A stretch of 57,618 bases of DNA from a virus. Under the pieces are notes generated by a model that saw only the letters and a program-made list of their open reading frames with translations, made no database searches and had not been told where the DNA came from. A program made the translations under genes and the position numbers. The stretch is taken from the IMG/VR virus record IMGVR_UViG_3300006916_000056, positions 1 through 57,618 of that record. One strand, 5' to 3'. Positions within the stretch are counted from its first letter, which is position 1, and each line of letters starts with the position of its first letter. Positions 45,311 to 53,525 of the stretch are shown here, one piece after another.

Positions 45311-45320
45311 GTTTATGACT
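45311..45320 (-). promoter_or_regulatory. Possible TATA box of the SAP-DUF4214 gene
   Basis: The minus strand reads AGTCATAAAC, centred about 27 nt from the ATG at 45288. Confidence 0.4.
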
Positions 45321-45321
45321 A

Positions 45322-45711
45322 TCACGGTTCAAGACCATATTCAAGTATCTGAATTGTGCCATTTGTAAATGCTTCACGTAGAGTAATAGTGTTACAAACT
45401 GTATTTTCATAATATGAATTAACTGGTAAAGTGAGGTAGAGTAAACGAGAACCTAGAACTTCTGCTCTGTAAGGAGTTCCGTTGTCTATTGTTCCATTGA
45501 TTGTAAAAACGTAGTATGTTCCTTTTTCATCAAACTTGATTTCTTTCTTTTCAATCACACCACCCACCCAATGACATTCATCTTCTACCCAAGGGAAATA
45601 AGTGGTTGGGTATCTAGCAGGTGATGTTACAATTACTGCTAGTGACATAGACCACATAATCATCATGACGACCAGTAATATGGCTTTCACAGTCGTAGCC
45701 TTTTCTCTCAC
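45322..45711 (-). CDS. Membrane-anchored or secreted hypothetical protein
   Basis: This 129-aa protein starts at a GTG. A short basic start (MREKATTVK) precedes a hydrophobic segment (AILLVVMMIMWSMSLAVIV, residues 10-28) that could be a signal anchor. The rest is a beta-rich outer domain with two Cys and N-x-T sequons (NGT three times), which archaea can glycosylate. The family is unknown. It may alter the host surface, for example in superinfection exclusion. Confidence 0.75.
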   Translation of the reverse strand: MREKATTVKAILLVVMMIMWSMSLAVIVTSPARYPTTYFPWVEDECHWVGGVIEKKEIKFDEKGTYYVFTINGTIDNGTPYRAEVLGSRLLYLTLPVNSYYENTVCNTITLREAFTNGTIQILEYGLEP

Positions 45712-45766
45712 AATATAGCATACACTGTAAGGTCAATAAGTGAGGGGTATTGAACCGCATTATTGC

Positions 45767-45934
45767 TTAAGAAGATAATACGATTTCCTCGTCGCCACTG
45801 TAAGCGACGAATGAGGATTCTTCCCACCATTGATATTCACGGTCGTACACTATTCTGAAAGTACATGCACTTGGTCTCATTAGTTGTTCTCTGTTTATTG
45901 GTTGTCCGCCGAAGCCTATTATTTGGTTGCTCAT
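45767..45934 (-). CDS. 55-residue hypothetical protein under a class-1 promoter
   Basis: This small frame encodes MSNQIIGFGGQPINREQ followed by an aromatic, acidic half (YDREYQWWEESSF). It has no recognised domain. The strong class-1 promoter at the correct distance, and the MSN start shared with sister genes, support a real gene. Confidence 0.75.
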   Translation of the reverse strand: MSNQIIGFGGQPINREQLMRPSACTFRIVYDREYQWWEESSFVAYSGDEEIVLSS

Positions 45935-45964
45935 GTTTAATCGGAGCGTGTACCCCTATATAAG
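45935..45964 (-). promoter_or_regulatory. Class-1 TATA promoter
   Basis: The minus strand has CTTATATAGGGGTACACG, then CTCCGATTAAAC before the ATG at 45934. The TATA box is 45957-45964. A loose dyad TATAA-N8-TTATA spans 45959-45976. Confidence 0.8.
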
Positions 45965-45980
45965 ACATTCGTTATATGGA

Positions 45981-46490
45981 TTACTCTTGCCATCGAATCG
46001 CAAGAGTGTGCTGAGATTGATAACCAATGCAATCTCCTTCTTTATCTCCACCCATTCCTTTCTTCGGAGATTCAATTTCAACTGCCTTGGTTTCTTCCGA
46101 CCTCATGATTTTGATAAAGTGATAATCAGTTCCATTCACCCCGGTTGACCCGGTTAAGTCTGGCGTAGTCAAACTACGGGTGTGCATCAAGTCGATGAAC
46201 TTCCGATACAATTGCCAGTGTTTCGCTCTAGTATCAGCATACAAAGTAACCAACATGAATTGAGTTGCGTCTGTATTCAACGTAGCACCTTCCGTTAAAT
46301 GAACAGGGAATGACATTCCGTAGGAAGGCATGATTGAGATTTGAAATGTCTTTTGACGCTTGAACTCTAGCCAACCAGTATTGACTAAAGGTGTCCATGT
46401 TCCATCGGGAGAAACCATATTGGACTCGATTAGGTTTTTGATTAATGTATGTGGGTCGGTAGATGGAACTCCCGTATCAGTTATCGCCAT
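45981..46490 (-). CDS. Probable neck or tail-completion protein
   Basis: This protein of about 169 aa (MAITDTGVPSTDPHTLIKNLI) has the alpha-beta layout of small tail-terminator or head-completion proteins, with a helical start followed by strands (ATQFMLVTLYADTR). The family was not recognised with certainty. It lies next to the connector gene, as tail-terminator genes usually do. The ATG at 46490 is preferred to the TTG one codon earlier. Confidence 0.6.
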   Translation of the reverse strand: MAITDTGVPSTDPHTLIKNLIESNMVSPDGTWTPLVNTGWLEFKRQKTFQISIMPSYGMSFPVHLTEGATLNTDATQFMLVTLYADTRAKHWQLYRKFIDLMHTRSLTTPDLTGSTGVNGTDYHFIKIMRSEETKAVEIESPKKGMGGDKEGDCIGYQSQHTLAIRWQE

Positions 46491-46543
46491 CAAATATCGA
46501 CTCCATGCAATCTAAAAACATACGACATGTACTGTACGGTCTT

Positions 46544-47188
46544 TCAGTAGAAGTTGTTGTAGTTGGTTCTGTATTGTCCATAAGTTGCCACCCCCATTAA
46601 TCCCATTCTTTGAACACGCTTTAACATTTCCATATATTCTTTTTCTGAACTAGCAAGTAAGGGTCTCCAGAACTCTTTCATTCTTTCAGTGCAGTTCTCA
46701 TCATTCAATGCTGCCCTAGCACATTGACGTACTACAAGAAGTATGGTAGCCATCTTTGCTTCTATCGGAGCAGCAGCATTACCATAAACATAGACAACTT
46801 TCAGATATTGTCGTAGTGATTCAGCCCAAGGCTGATGAAATCTAATGATGCCCGCTTCGCCATCGTCTAACCAATAATCATGAGTTGAACGAATACGCCC
46901 TGCATCCAAGACGGTTTCATTACCAGCAGCGTCAATGGTTGAAATGGAAGTGATAGAAACAACTGGCCTTTTTGAAAGGCTGAGATGACGAAGCGAGTAA
47001 TGAATATCAAAATACTCTGTTTCGGTTTCCGTACCCGCTAATTGTCTACCTGCATAAGCATCAACCATTCGTGAAGCGTTGGTTATCATAGATTCTATTT
47101 GTGAGTCAGATGGACCTATGCCTTCGGAAAAGTCTACACCTGCATACATCTCAACGTCTGCTAAAGTACAATAGTCTATGGCCGCCAT
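46544..47188 (-). CDS. Head-tail connector protein (HK97 gp6-like)
   Basis: This 214-aa protein starts MAAIDYCTLADVEMYAGVDF, and IESMITNASRMVDAYAGRQLAG gives the helix pair typical of gp6/gp15 connectors, followed by an inserted beta domain (LRHLSLSKRPVVSITSIS) and a helical C-terminus. It would form the ring below the portal. It is the next gene after the major capsid protein, the standard position. It has a class-3 promoter. Confidence 0.8.
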   Translation of the reverse strand: MAAIDYCTLADVEMYAGVDFSEGIGPSDSQIESMITNASRMVDAYAGRQLAGTETETEYFDIHYSLRHLSLSKRPVVSITSISTIDAAGNETVLDAGRIRSTHDYWLDDGEAGIIRFHQPWAESLRQYLKVVYVYGNAAAPIEAKMATILLVVRQCARAALNDENCTERMKEFWRPLLASSEKEYMEMLKRVQRMGLMGVATYGQYRTNYNNFY

Positions 47189-47210
47189 GTTGATACCTTA
47201 CACTAAGTGG

Positions 47211-47219
47211 GTATTAACG
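47211..47219 (-). promoter_or_regulatory. Class-3 promoter of the connector gene
   Basis: The minus strand reads CGTTAATACCC (47209-47219), with its first base 31 nt upstream of the ATG at 47188. Confidence 0.65.
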
Positions 47220-47226
47220 AATACGA

Positions 47227-47252
47227 AAGGATAGGGCCGAAGCCCCGTCCTT
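47227..47252 (-). terminator. Stem-loop after the major capsid protein gene
   Basis: AAGGA and GGGC pair with GCCC and TCCTT around a CGAA loop, with one wobble and one mismatch. It lies 20-45 nt past the capsid gene stop and just before the next promoter. It may end or stabilise the capsid mRNA. Confidence 0.6.
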
Positions 47253-47271
47253 CCGATTACGGTTAGCCTAT

Positions 47272-48336
47272 TCAGACTGTGTTGATTCCAACAACTTCGC
47301 ATATTGCTTCGCCATATCTTACTGCGAATGCAACATCTTGTTTTGGTATCAATATGAATCTGTCTTTGGTTGGTTCGTCGTGGAAACCTATGCTGAATCT
47401 TCTCTCAGCAACGGTTGAATTACCTACGATTGGGCTTCTGATGTGAGTCAAGATAGCACTTGTGAAGGTAGATGATGAACCTGCGTCGGATGTACCGTCA
47501 ACTGCTTGGTTGACTGGGATAACACCAGTAGCGAAAACACGGATTCCGTAGATTCGTCCTACTTCTCCGTTAAGGATAGTAGCAGCCGGTCCATATTTAT
47601 CCACTGTCTGAAGTTCCGTTAATCCGAGAAGTTGAACTTCGAGGTTTCTGGGAACTATGAATGCTAAGTCTTCTCTGTTGTCTGCGTAGACACCAAGGTT
47701 GGAGATAGCACTTCTCATGTGAGATAGAGCGAATGTTCCGCTTACTGTTACATCAGATGCAGCAGCACTCTTTCTGATTCCGTCGAACACTAATAGGTAG
47801 TCGTTCTTTTCAGAGCCAGATGTAGTGCTAATTCCACCAGTGTTGGTTGAAGCGTTGTATGCACCCATAATGTTGTTTGCTAATGTGGATTCAGTGTCAG
47901 CGTTTAGGAACAAGTTTGCTTCGTTAAATGCTAAACGAGATGCTATGTCTTCACGTAGAACTGATAGTAGTCCTTCTACACCGTATGCTACTAGGTAGTT
48001 TCCGATTGGGATGTTTGCCATCATAGTCTTAAGTTCCAAACTGATTTCGTTTGTTGCTTGACGTGATTCAGTAGGTGTATCACCAGACTCGGTGTTTGTA
48101 AGAGTCTGTTGGTGAAAGTCAATACTGCCAGTTAGTTTTGGCACTTTCACAATTCTTCGGCTCATTGGCATGGCAGGGAGTAAACTTCTCATGAAGTTTC
48201 TCTCATAAACCAATTCAATGATTTCTTCGGCGGTCTCTGTCGGTAGGAATGTCGCACCAGTAGAGGAAGCCGCACCTGCTAGAGCAGCCTTCACTCTCTC
48301 TACGACATCCGTAAACTCAATTTCTTCTGTTGTCAT
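47272..48336 (-). CDS. Major capsid protein, HK97 fold
   Basis: This 354-aa protein has a short helical N-arm, then FLPTETAEEIIELVYERNFMRSLLPAMPM, typical of the HK97 capsid N-terminal region. An E-loop-like strand pair (GSIDFHQQTLTNTESGDTP) follows, then a P-domain spine helix (YGVEGLLSVLREDIASRLAFNEANLFL) and a C-terminal A-domain (KDRFILIPKQDVAFAVRYGEAICEVVG). It builds the icosahedral shell. There is no large delta domain, and the upstream gene supplies the scaffold. A GGAAGTGA Shine-Dalgarno-like sequence lies before the ATG. Confidence 0.92.
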   Translation of the reverse strand: MTTEEIEFTDVVERVKAALAGAASSTGATFLPTETAEEIIELVYERNFMRSLLPAMPMSRRIVKVPKLTGSIDFHQQTLTNTESGDTPTESRQATNEISLELKTMMANIPIGNYLVAYGVEGLLSVLREDIASRLAFNEANLFLNADTESTLANNIMGAYNASTNTGGISTTSGSEKNDYLLVFDGIRKSAAASDVTVSGTFALSHMRSAISNLGVYADNREDLAFIVPRNLEVQLLGLTELQTVDKYGPAATILNGEVGRIYGIRVFATGVIPVNQAVDGTSDAGSSSTFTSAILTHIRSPIVGNSTVAERRFSIGFHDEPTKDRFILIPKQDVAFAVRYGEAICEVVGINTV

Positions 48337-48365
48337 ATCTTTTCACTTCCTATTTTATTTGGGTT

Positions 48366-50018
48366 TCAGACCCCACTCCTGTCATCTAAACGTGCTGATA
48401 ACCAGCCCGCTAAACCGACCATGCCCGGAGACACGTTTGGTTGGGGGTCGAACTTTGTTACACCAGTCTTTTTCTTTGGTGTTGTTTCATCAGCAACAAG
48501 CGACTTACGTGCCGCCTTTGCTTTTGGTACTGCGATAGGCAAGTCGCCTACCACATCTGCTAGTCTCTTGGAAACTTCTGCTTCAATTTCTGCTTCTTTC
48601 TCAGCAGCCGCTTTCTCTTCCATAAGAGATGAAATGGTTTGGTCTTTCTCCGCAAGTAATGTTTTCAGAGATTCTTGCTCATCTAACATTGCCGACATGT
48701 TGTTGACTGTTTGGTCCATGTCTGCTAATGCTTTTACAACTTGCATTAAAACTTCAACTGTTGAAGGTAAGTCAGATTTTTCTTCTAACTCTTCTTCTAA
48801 CTCTTCTTCAAGGTCGTCTTCTGCTGCTTCTTCTTCAACCAATTCTTCGGTTGCTTCTTCTGCTGCTTCTTCTTCGACTTCCTCATCTTCTGCTTCATCC
48901 TCGGACTTTACTACTGTTTCTTCCACAGGCATAACTGTCTCGATAGGATTCTCTTCTGCGTCCTCAAGGATAGTTTTTTCCTCAAGTTCGTCGTCTGTTA
49001 TCTCGATGTCCTCGGCGGTCATTGAACTATCGGATGACACAACGGGGGTATTAAGCAAATCGCTTGTGATACCTTTCTCTTCGAAAGCCTCTAGGGTTGC
49101 TTCAAGTATAGATAATCGGTCAACCAATGCCGATAGAATAGATTTCATGTCTTCATCATCTTCGTCATGATAACTTGCATCTTCCATATCTTCTGCCTTG
49201 CCGAATGTAAGATAGTAGTTGCTGTCATCTTCCTCGATAGCAACTATGTGTTTTTCTTCAACTTCGGTTTGTTTATTGTCGCAAGTGCAACTTGAACCGC
49301 CATCACATGACTTCTCTTCACTACGTAACACCGTAGCATGAACCTTTGGTTTAACCTCAAACTGAGAATATTTGTTTGAATCGTAAACTTCGTCGATGCT
49401 AAAATCGACATTTGCTATATCTGAACTAAGGAGCGACTTCTCTACGGAAAATAATGCACCGGGGGAAGCAGGTACATCAACAACCGAAGTTTCTAACCAT
49501 TCAATATCTGTGAACTTCATGTAACATGAATCTTCATCCTTACATTCTTTTACAGCCGCTTTAGCAATAAAGCCAATTGAGAATGCTCTCAACATACCTT
49601 TGCGAATCTTTCTAGTAATATCTTTCTCACCGTTATCAATACGTGCTACACCTATTGGTACAGAGACGGTTGTTCCATCTGGTTTCTTGAATGAACCCAT
49701 TTGCACATCTTCCATAACACCAATGACACCGTATGTCTTAGAATGGTTGTATAATATAACTGGGTTCTTTCGATAGCCTTCCCATGCTTCTATGATTGCA
49801 TCATTGTCTACCAATTCATTATGTCTATCTAGCATATCGTCGTCTCCGACATATACTGGTCCTTTGATTCGTACGTCAGAATCTTTGTCGTCGTGTGCTC
49901 CTTTCATAGTTACGAAAGGTGTCTCTACACGATAGAGAATTACCGCTTCGGATTCATCTCCTTCTAGTGAGTCAAAGAGCCTGTGGTCTCGAATCAGCGT
50001 TGCCGATAACGTGTCCAT
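48366..50018 (-). CDS. Prohead protease fused to scaffold domain
   Basis: This 550-aa protein begins with an S78-type prohead protease of about 210 residues: DRHNELVDN carries the catalytic His (about 66), AFSIGF the Ser (about 147), and ETSVVDVPASPGA is the usual end. After a Cys-rich insert (CDGGSSCTCDN) comes a long acidic low-complexity region (EEEAAEEATEELVEE) and a coiled coil (AEKDQTISSLMEEKAAAEKE), then a basic tail. The second half is probably the internal scaffold, removed by the first. It is followed by the capsid gene. Confidence 0.88.
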   Translation of the reverse strand: MDTLSATLIRDHRLFDSLEGDESEAVILYRVETPFVTMKGAHDDKDSDVRIKGPVYVGDDDMLDRHNELVDNDAIIEAWEGYRKNPVILYNHSKTYGVIGVMEDVQMGSFKKPDGTTVSVPIGVARIDNGEKDITRKIRKGMLRAFSIGFIAKAAVKECKDEDSCYMKFTDIEWLETSVVDVPASPGALFSVEKSLLSSDIANVDFSIDEVYDSNKYSQFEVKPKVHATVLRSEEKSCDGGSSCTCDNKQTEVEEKHIVAIEEDDSNYYLTFGKAEDMEDASYHDEDDEDMKSILSALVDRLSILEATLEAFEEKGITSDLLNTPVVSSDSSMTAEDIEITDDELEEKTILEDAEENPIETVMPVEETVVKSEDEAEDEEVEEEAAEEATEELVEEEAAEDDLEEELEEELEEKSDLPSTVEVLMQVVKALADMDQTVNNMSAMLDEQESLKTLLAEKDQTISSLMEEKAAAEKEAEIEAEVSKRLADVVGDLPIAVPKAKAARKSLVADETTPKKKTGVTKFDPQPNVSPGMVGLAGWLSARLDDRSGV

Positions 50019-50040
50019 GTTTCAGTCGTAGGACACGTCA

Positions 50041-50052
50041 TGGTTAATGAGT
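50041..50052 (-). promoter_or_regulatory. Possible class-3 promoter of the protease-scaffold gene
   Basis: The minus strand reads ACTCATTAACCA, a weak box about 26 nt from the ATG at 50018. It overlaps the end region of the 55-aa zinc gene. Confidence 0.4.
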
Positions 50053-50058
50053 ATTAAC

Positions 50059-50226
50059 TTAAGCGTCGACCAACGGAACACCTGTTATTGGTGATGAACA
50101 AGTGGAGTAACACTCTCTACATATGAAAGTGTAATACATGGTGTTTGGTACTACCATAGATGGATTTCTTACTATGTTAAATTGGTTGCTGTTGCAGTTT
50201 GGTTCGTCGCATGTCATTACTGTCAT
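50059..50226 (-). CDS. 55-residue zinc-ribbon-like micro-protein
   Basis: This small frame encodes MTVMTCDEPNCNSNQF and, later, FICRECYSTC. C-x4-C and C-x2-C spaced about 30 residues apart suggest a zinc ribbon. It is inserted between the protease-scaffold gene and the next structural gene, with its own class-1 promoter, which fits the moron pattern. Confidence 0.76.
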   Translation of the reverse strand: MTVMTCDEPNCNSNQFNIVRNPSMVVPNTMYYTFICRECYSTCSSPITGVPLVDA

Positions 50227-50255
50227 GTATCGCGGTAGGGGTGTAGGTATATAAC
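50227..50255 (-). promoter_or_regulatory. Class-1 TATA promoter
   Basis: The minus strand has GTTATATACCTACACCCC, then TACCGCGATAC before the ATG at 50226. It is one base shorter than the other copies. The TATA box is 50248-50255. Confidence 0.82.
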
Positions 50256-50267
50256 ATTTACCCTATA

Positions 50268-51224
50268 TCACTTACGAAGTCTTGCTTTCTCATCAGAGAT
50301 TACTTTTCTCATATGTGAGAGACCTCTGCTACCAACCATTAACCATTTGACTTGAGCAATTACACCTGCAAGTCTGAAATCCTTGTAGTGCCTAGCCGAC
50401 CATGCTTCTCTGAGACGGACGGCTTTCTCATCTGTTGGAGTCTTGGCTTCTCCCATTTGACTATGGACTTTTGATAATCGAGTAAATTGTGTATTACCTA
50501 GAATGTTCCCACCCCTTTTCCATATCTGAGGCCATTCCTCTTTCAACTTCTGAGCCTCGGCAAGAGGGAATTGGTCGTACTCAGAATTACGTAGGCTCAC
50601 CTTCTTATCATCTCCCCTCTTTGGAAAATTAGTCTTAGGTGCTTTCTCTACTACCTGCTTACTCTTAGAAGATTGAGGATGCCCTGCGGGTAGTAAGTCG
50701 GTGTCATGCTTACCGCCTCTAAATCTACCATTGCGTAAAACATAGAGAAAAGAATTGACTCTAGCATAAGCCCATTGTTCAGCCGAAGTTACGGTTGGAC
50801 GAACGCTGCCGGGATTTGTTTGATATGCACCAACACCTCGGTCAAACACGGCACTCAACGTACGGACGTTGGTTCTCTTACTTGCCACGTTTCCAACATC
50901 TGCGTTATGTTTCTCTGCTTTTTCTTTGAGAGTTTTCTTTACAGCAGCACTGGCTTTTTGCTCACCTTTTGTTTCTGGTTTCTTTATCTTACGGAGCATC
51001 TTAGTTCTAACTGCAACTCTTCTATCGGACCGAGTATAAGTTCCATCTTCGTTATTGATGTAAACTCTTACAATACCAACAGTCTCACTGGTAGATGCTT
51101 CGATTGTTTCAGTTCCACCACTTGAAGTAACAACTTGGTGTTTACCTGCATTATTTACAGACTCCAATGAACCAACATATCTTCCTTTTCTTGTAGCCCA
51201 ACTTACAAAATCCCCTTTATTCAT
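50268..51224 (-). CDS. Structural-operon protein with conserved phage C-terminal domain
   Basis: This 318-aa basic protein has an N-terminal small beta domain (GDFVSWATRKGRYVGSLESV) resembling the hypervirulence-associated TUDOR type, a Lys-rich linker, and a region with FDRGVGAYQTNPGSV, WAYARVNSFLYVLRNG and DTDLLP. That last pattern recurs in proteins of many tailed phages near portal or capsid genes, with no firm function known to me. The C-terminus is helical and basic. It overlaps the gp10-like gene by 4 nt, so it is made with head proteins. Confidence 0.68.
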   Translation of the reverse strand: MNKGDFVSWATRKGRYVGSLESVNNAGKHQVVTSSGGTETIEASTSETVGIVRVYINNEDGTYTRSDRRVAVRTKMLRKIKKPETKGEQKASAAVKKTLKEKAEKHNADVGNVASKRTNVRTLSAVFDRGVGAYQTNPGSVRPTVTSAEQWAYARVNSFLYVLRNGRFRGGKHDTDLLPAGHPQSSKSKQVVEKAPKTNFPKRGDDKKVSLRNSEYDQFPLAEAQKLKEEWPQIWKRGGNILGNTQFTRLSKVHSQMGEAKTPTDEKAVRLREAWSARHYKDFRLAGVIAQVKWLMVGSRGLSHMRKVISDEKARLRK

Positions 51225-51652
51225 GGTAAATACACCTTCTTTATTGCTTTCTTAACTGCTTTATCTATTCCTTTACTACCAATGCCACTGCGTTTATTCT
51301 TCATAGCAACTGCGTCAACTGCGGGACGTAGATACGGCCTAGGTGCGAATGGAGCATACTCGAATCGTCCAAACTCAACTACACTTGCGTATCTTACCTT
51401 TGTGTTACCGAATCTAACTTCCATTGCTCTCCTGTATTTTGATATTGCTCTCTTACTTCTTACCACTCTGCCAGAGTTTTTGAGAGCCGATGTCTGGACC
51501 GGGACTAACTGTTGAGCAATTCTAAGAATCTCCTTAGCAACCTTCTCCGTGTAAGGTTCGCTGAAACTTTCATTGATGGTTGCACCGAGATAATTGAAAT
51601 CGTATGCTGCTTTGAAAAATGCATTGCCATCAACAGTTGCATACTTTGGCAT
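51221..51652 (-). CDS. HK97 gp10-like neck protein
   Basis: This 143-aa protein matches HK97 gp10-like neck or tail-completion proteins: LVPVQTSALKNSGRV, then VRFGNTKVRYASVVEFGRFE and APRPYLRPAVDA. These proteins sit at the head-tail junction. It is coupled to the portal gene upstream by a 1-nt overlap and to the next gene by ATGA. Confidence 0.87.
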   Translation of the reverse strand: MPKYATVDGNAFFKAAYDFNYLGATINESFSEPYTEKVAKEILRIAQQLVPVQTSALKNSGRVVRSKRAISKYRRAMEVRFGNTKVRYASVVEFGRFEYAPFAPRPYLRPAVDAVAMKNKRSGIGSKGIDKAVKKAIKKVYLP

Positions 51653-53109
51653 TATTCCTCATTCTCCAATCCAAGTAAACGATATTCAAGAAGTTCGTCC
51701 ATACCAAAGACTATGCCTTCTTCAACTAGAGTTTCTGCTGCTTCTTCAACTGATTCGGGTTCTTCCCCTTCTCCATCCTCAACCTTACCTTTGTTAATTG
51801 CTAGTTTAGGTGATAAGAAGAATGGGTCATTTGCTTCATCTTTATCAAGCAATGGCGCAAGTCCCAATACTTCTCTTGCTTCGTTGATACTGATTGCTGA
51901 TTCTTGTCTTAGGTTAGCAATTGCTTGTGAGCGTAGACGGAATGTATCTGCTCTCTCTGCCTCACGGGATGGTCTAATAGTATTGAATTGTATTTTCCAG
52001 TCTGTTATCTCTAACAGGGGTAATAGTTTGTTATTGATAGCCGAAGATATTCTATGATGATACGACTCAACTACATCATACCATGCGTCTAGTTGTTGTT
52101 CTGGATTAGACATTTTACCCGTTTGAACCCATCCAAGTTTCATTGGTGGAATACCGAATACTGCACATATCTCTTCACGGTAGTAGTATAGTAAATCCAA
52201 CTGTTGTCCTTCTTTAGTTGAATCAATAAGCCTGTGCATATTGAAACCCGAACCACCGTTGATTGCTACAAGTCCGAATGGTGATTTACCCGCTGTCAAT
52301 TGTTGTTCTAGTAATCCTAGCATCGCTTTCATTTCTGAGTTGCTTATGTCTCCGACGTTAAGTATCGTCTTAGGTAAAGTTCCAGTAAACATCTCGTTTA
52401 GGTAATTGCTGAGATTCATTTGACCTGCAATTGTATTCAATAATGGTATCAATGGTGAAGTTCCGTAGCCTCGGCCTTGTTTGAACTTCGATATGTGAAG
52501 TATTTTGTTTGAAGCGAATCTACGCTTCTCCTTTCTTATCTCTTGAATGTAAGCCATTTTTGGCGGCTCTGGTCTTTGATTGCCGGGCAATAATCTCATT
52601 GTTTCAGCAGGTACAGGCCATACACTTACTAAGTTGCCACCGTAAATCCAGTCCTCTCCATTGGGGGTACTTTCATCATCATCACCATCTAACTCAAGGT
52701 ATGAGTCTCCGAATAGTGCTAAATCATACACTAAAGATTCTAACCATTCATCACCCATATCATCGGGGTTAGGTGTTCGGAAAAAGTCATGCAACCTTTG
52801 TAATTGTTCTTCATTGCCTTCTTCTATCCCAGACATAAGTTTGAACTCGTAACCATTGGCTAACACGTCATCTACGGTTCTTCGTAGAATGGCATTAACA
52901 ACTTCAGATTTCAGAGAAATATCTCGCAGTAAATGATATGAAACAGTTGTGTTCGCTCCACTAGCCGCCGCTTTCTTTGCTGAGACTGTTGCTATTTTAG
53001 ATAAAGATGCTAGACTTTTAGCGTCCCAAGGAACATCATTTCTTACGGATTTGACTTCTTTATTTTCTCTACGGCGAAAGAAATTAAAGCGTCTGCGTTC
53101 CTCTGCCAT
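51652..53109 (-). CDS. Portal protein
   Basis: This 485-aa protein is a typical HK97/SPP1-type portal. It has a basic start (RRRFNFFRRRENK), a wing region with VYDLALFGDSYLELDGD, then HISKFKQGRGYGTSPLIPLLN and MNLSNYLNEMFTG, a long stem helix region, and FGIPPMKLGWVQTGKMSNPEQQLDAWYD. The C-terminus is acidic. It forms the dodecameric vertex through which DNA is packaged. A class-3 promoter lies 31 nt upstream. Confidence 0.92.
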   Translation of the reverse strand: MAEERRRFNFFRRRENKEVKSVRNDVPWDAKSLASLSKIATVSAKKAAASGANTTVSYHLLRDISLKSEVVNAILRRTVDDVLANGYEFKLMSGIEEGNEEQLQRLHDFFRTPNPDDMGDEWLESLVYDLALFGDSYLELDGDDDESTPNGEDWIYGGNLVSVWPVPAETMRLLPGNQRPEPPKMAYIQEIRKEKRRFASNKILHISKFKQGRGYGTSPLIPLLNTIAGQMNLSNYLNEMFTGTLPKTILNVGDISNSEMKAMLGLLEQQLTAGKSPFGLVAINGGSGFNMHRLIDSTKEGQQLDLLYYYREEICAVFGIPPMKLGWVQTGKMSNPEQQLDAWYDVVESYHHRISSAINNKLLPLLEITDWKIQFNTIRPSREAERADTFRLRSQAIANLRQESAISINEAREVLGLAPLLDKDEANDPFFLSPKLAINKGKVEDGEGEEPESVEEAAETLVEEGIVFGMDELLEYRLLGLENEE

Positions 53110-53129
53110 GTCGTACCCTCATAGGTGGT

Positions 53130-53140
53130 GGGTTTTTACG
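53130..53140 (-). promoter_or_regulatory. Class-3 promoter of the portal gene
   Basis: The minus strand reads CGTAAAAACCC, with its first base 31 nt upstream of the ATG at 53109. It overlaps the stop of the 43-aa micro-gene. Confidence 0.55.
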
Positions 53141-53267
53141 TTGTCGTATCGAGTTGTAATTCTTTTACTTTACAACAAACGCAATGTTCGTCATGCGGCA
53201 AACTCAACTGAGCGCAAGTATTCACTGGACCATTCAAGCAATATTTGAACTCAGTCTTTGTTGGCAT
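53136..53267 (-). CDS. 43-residue Cys-rich micro-protein
   Basis: This small frame encodes MPTKTEFKYCLNGPVNTC, then HDEHCVCCKVKELQL. C-x7-C, His, and CVCC suggest a zinc site, and the sequence is protein-like over its whole length. The ATG lies inside the end of the 80-aa membrane-protein gene (17-nt overlap), so it could be coupled to it. It fills the gap before the portal promoter. The role is unknown. Confidence 0.62.
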   Translation of the reverse strand: MPTKTEFKYCLNGPVNTCAQLSLPHDEHCVCCKVKELQLDTTT

Positions 53268-53493
53268 CTTCTTTCTTCTCTTTTGCCTCTTCGATGATTT
53301 CTTCTACATCTTCTTTGGCTTGTTCCACTTTCTCAACGCCTTCTTCTACTGCATCTAGGACTTCTCCTAAATCCAATTTGCCGTCAGCCATTAGAGTCTG
53401 ATACTTACGTAGACCCCAGATAGCAAGTGGTATTAGAACTGCTACAACTGCTAAACCCATTAGTAAATCGTCAGTAGTCAGTCCTTCTAGCAT
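53251..53493 (-). CDS. Small membrane protein with charged helical tail
   Basis: This 80-aa protein has one transmembrane helix (LLMGLAVVAVLIPLAIWGL, residues 10-28) and a long charged tail (EEGVEKVEQAKEDVEEIIEEAKEKKED) likely to form a coiled coil. The ATG at 53493 is exactly 31 nt from a CGTTATTAACG class-3 box. An upstream TTG at 53499 was rejected. It belongs to a cluster of four small membrane proteins beside the terminase. Holin-like or virion-membrane roles are open. Confidence 0.72.
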   Translation of the reverse strand: MLEGLTTDDLLMGLAVVAVLIPLAIWGLRKYQTLMADGKLDLGEVLDAVEEGVEKVEQAKEDVEEIIEEAKEKKEDANKD

Positions 53494-53513
53494 GAACAAA
53501 GGGGGGATGACAT

Positions 53514-53524
53514 CGTTAATAACG
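53514..53524 (-). promoter_or_regulatory. Class-3 promoter of the 80-aa membrane protein gene
   Basis: CGTTATTAACG (also its own near-palindrome), with the first base 31 nt upstream of the ATG at 53493. Confidence 0.6.
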
Positions 53525-53525
53525 A

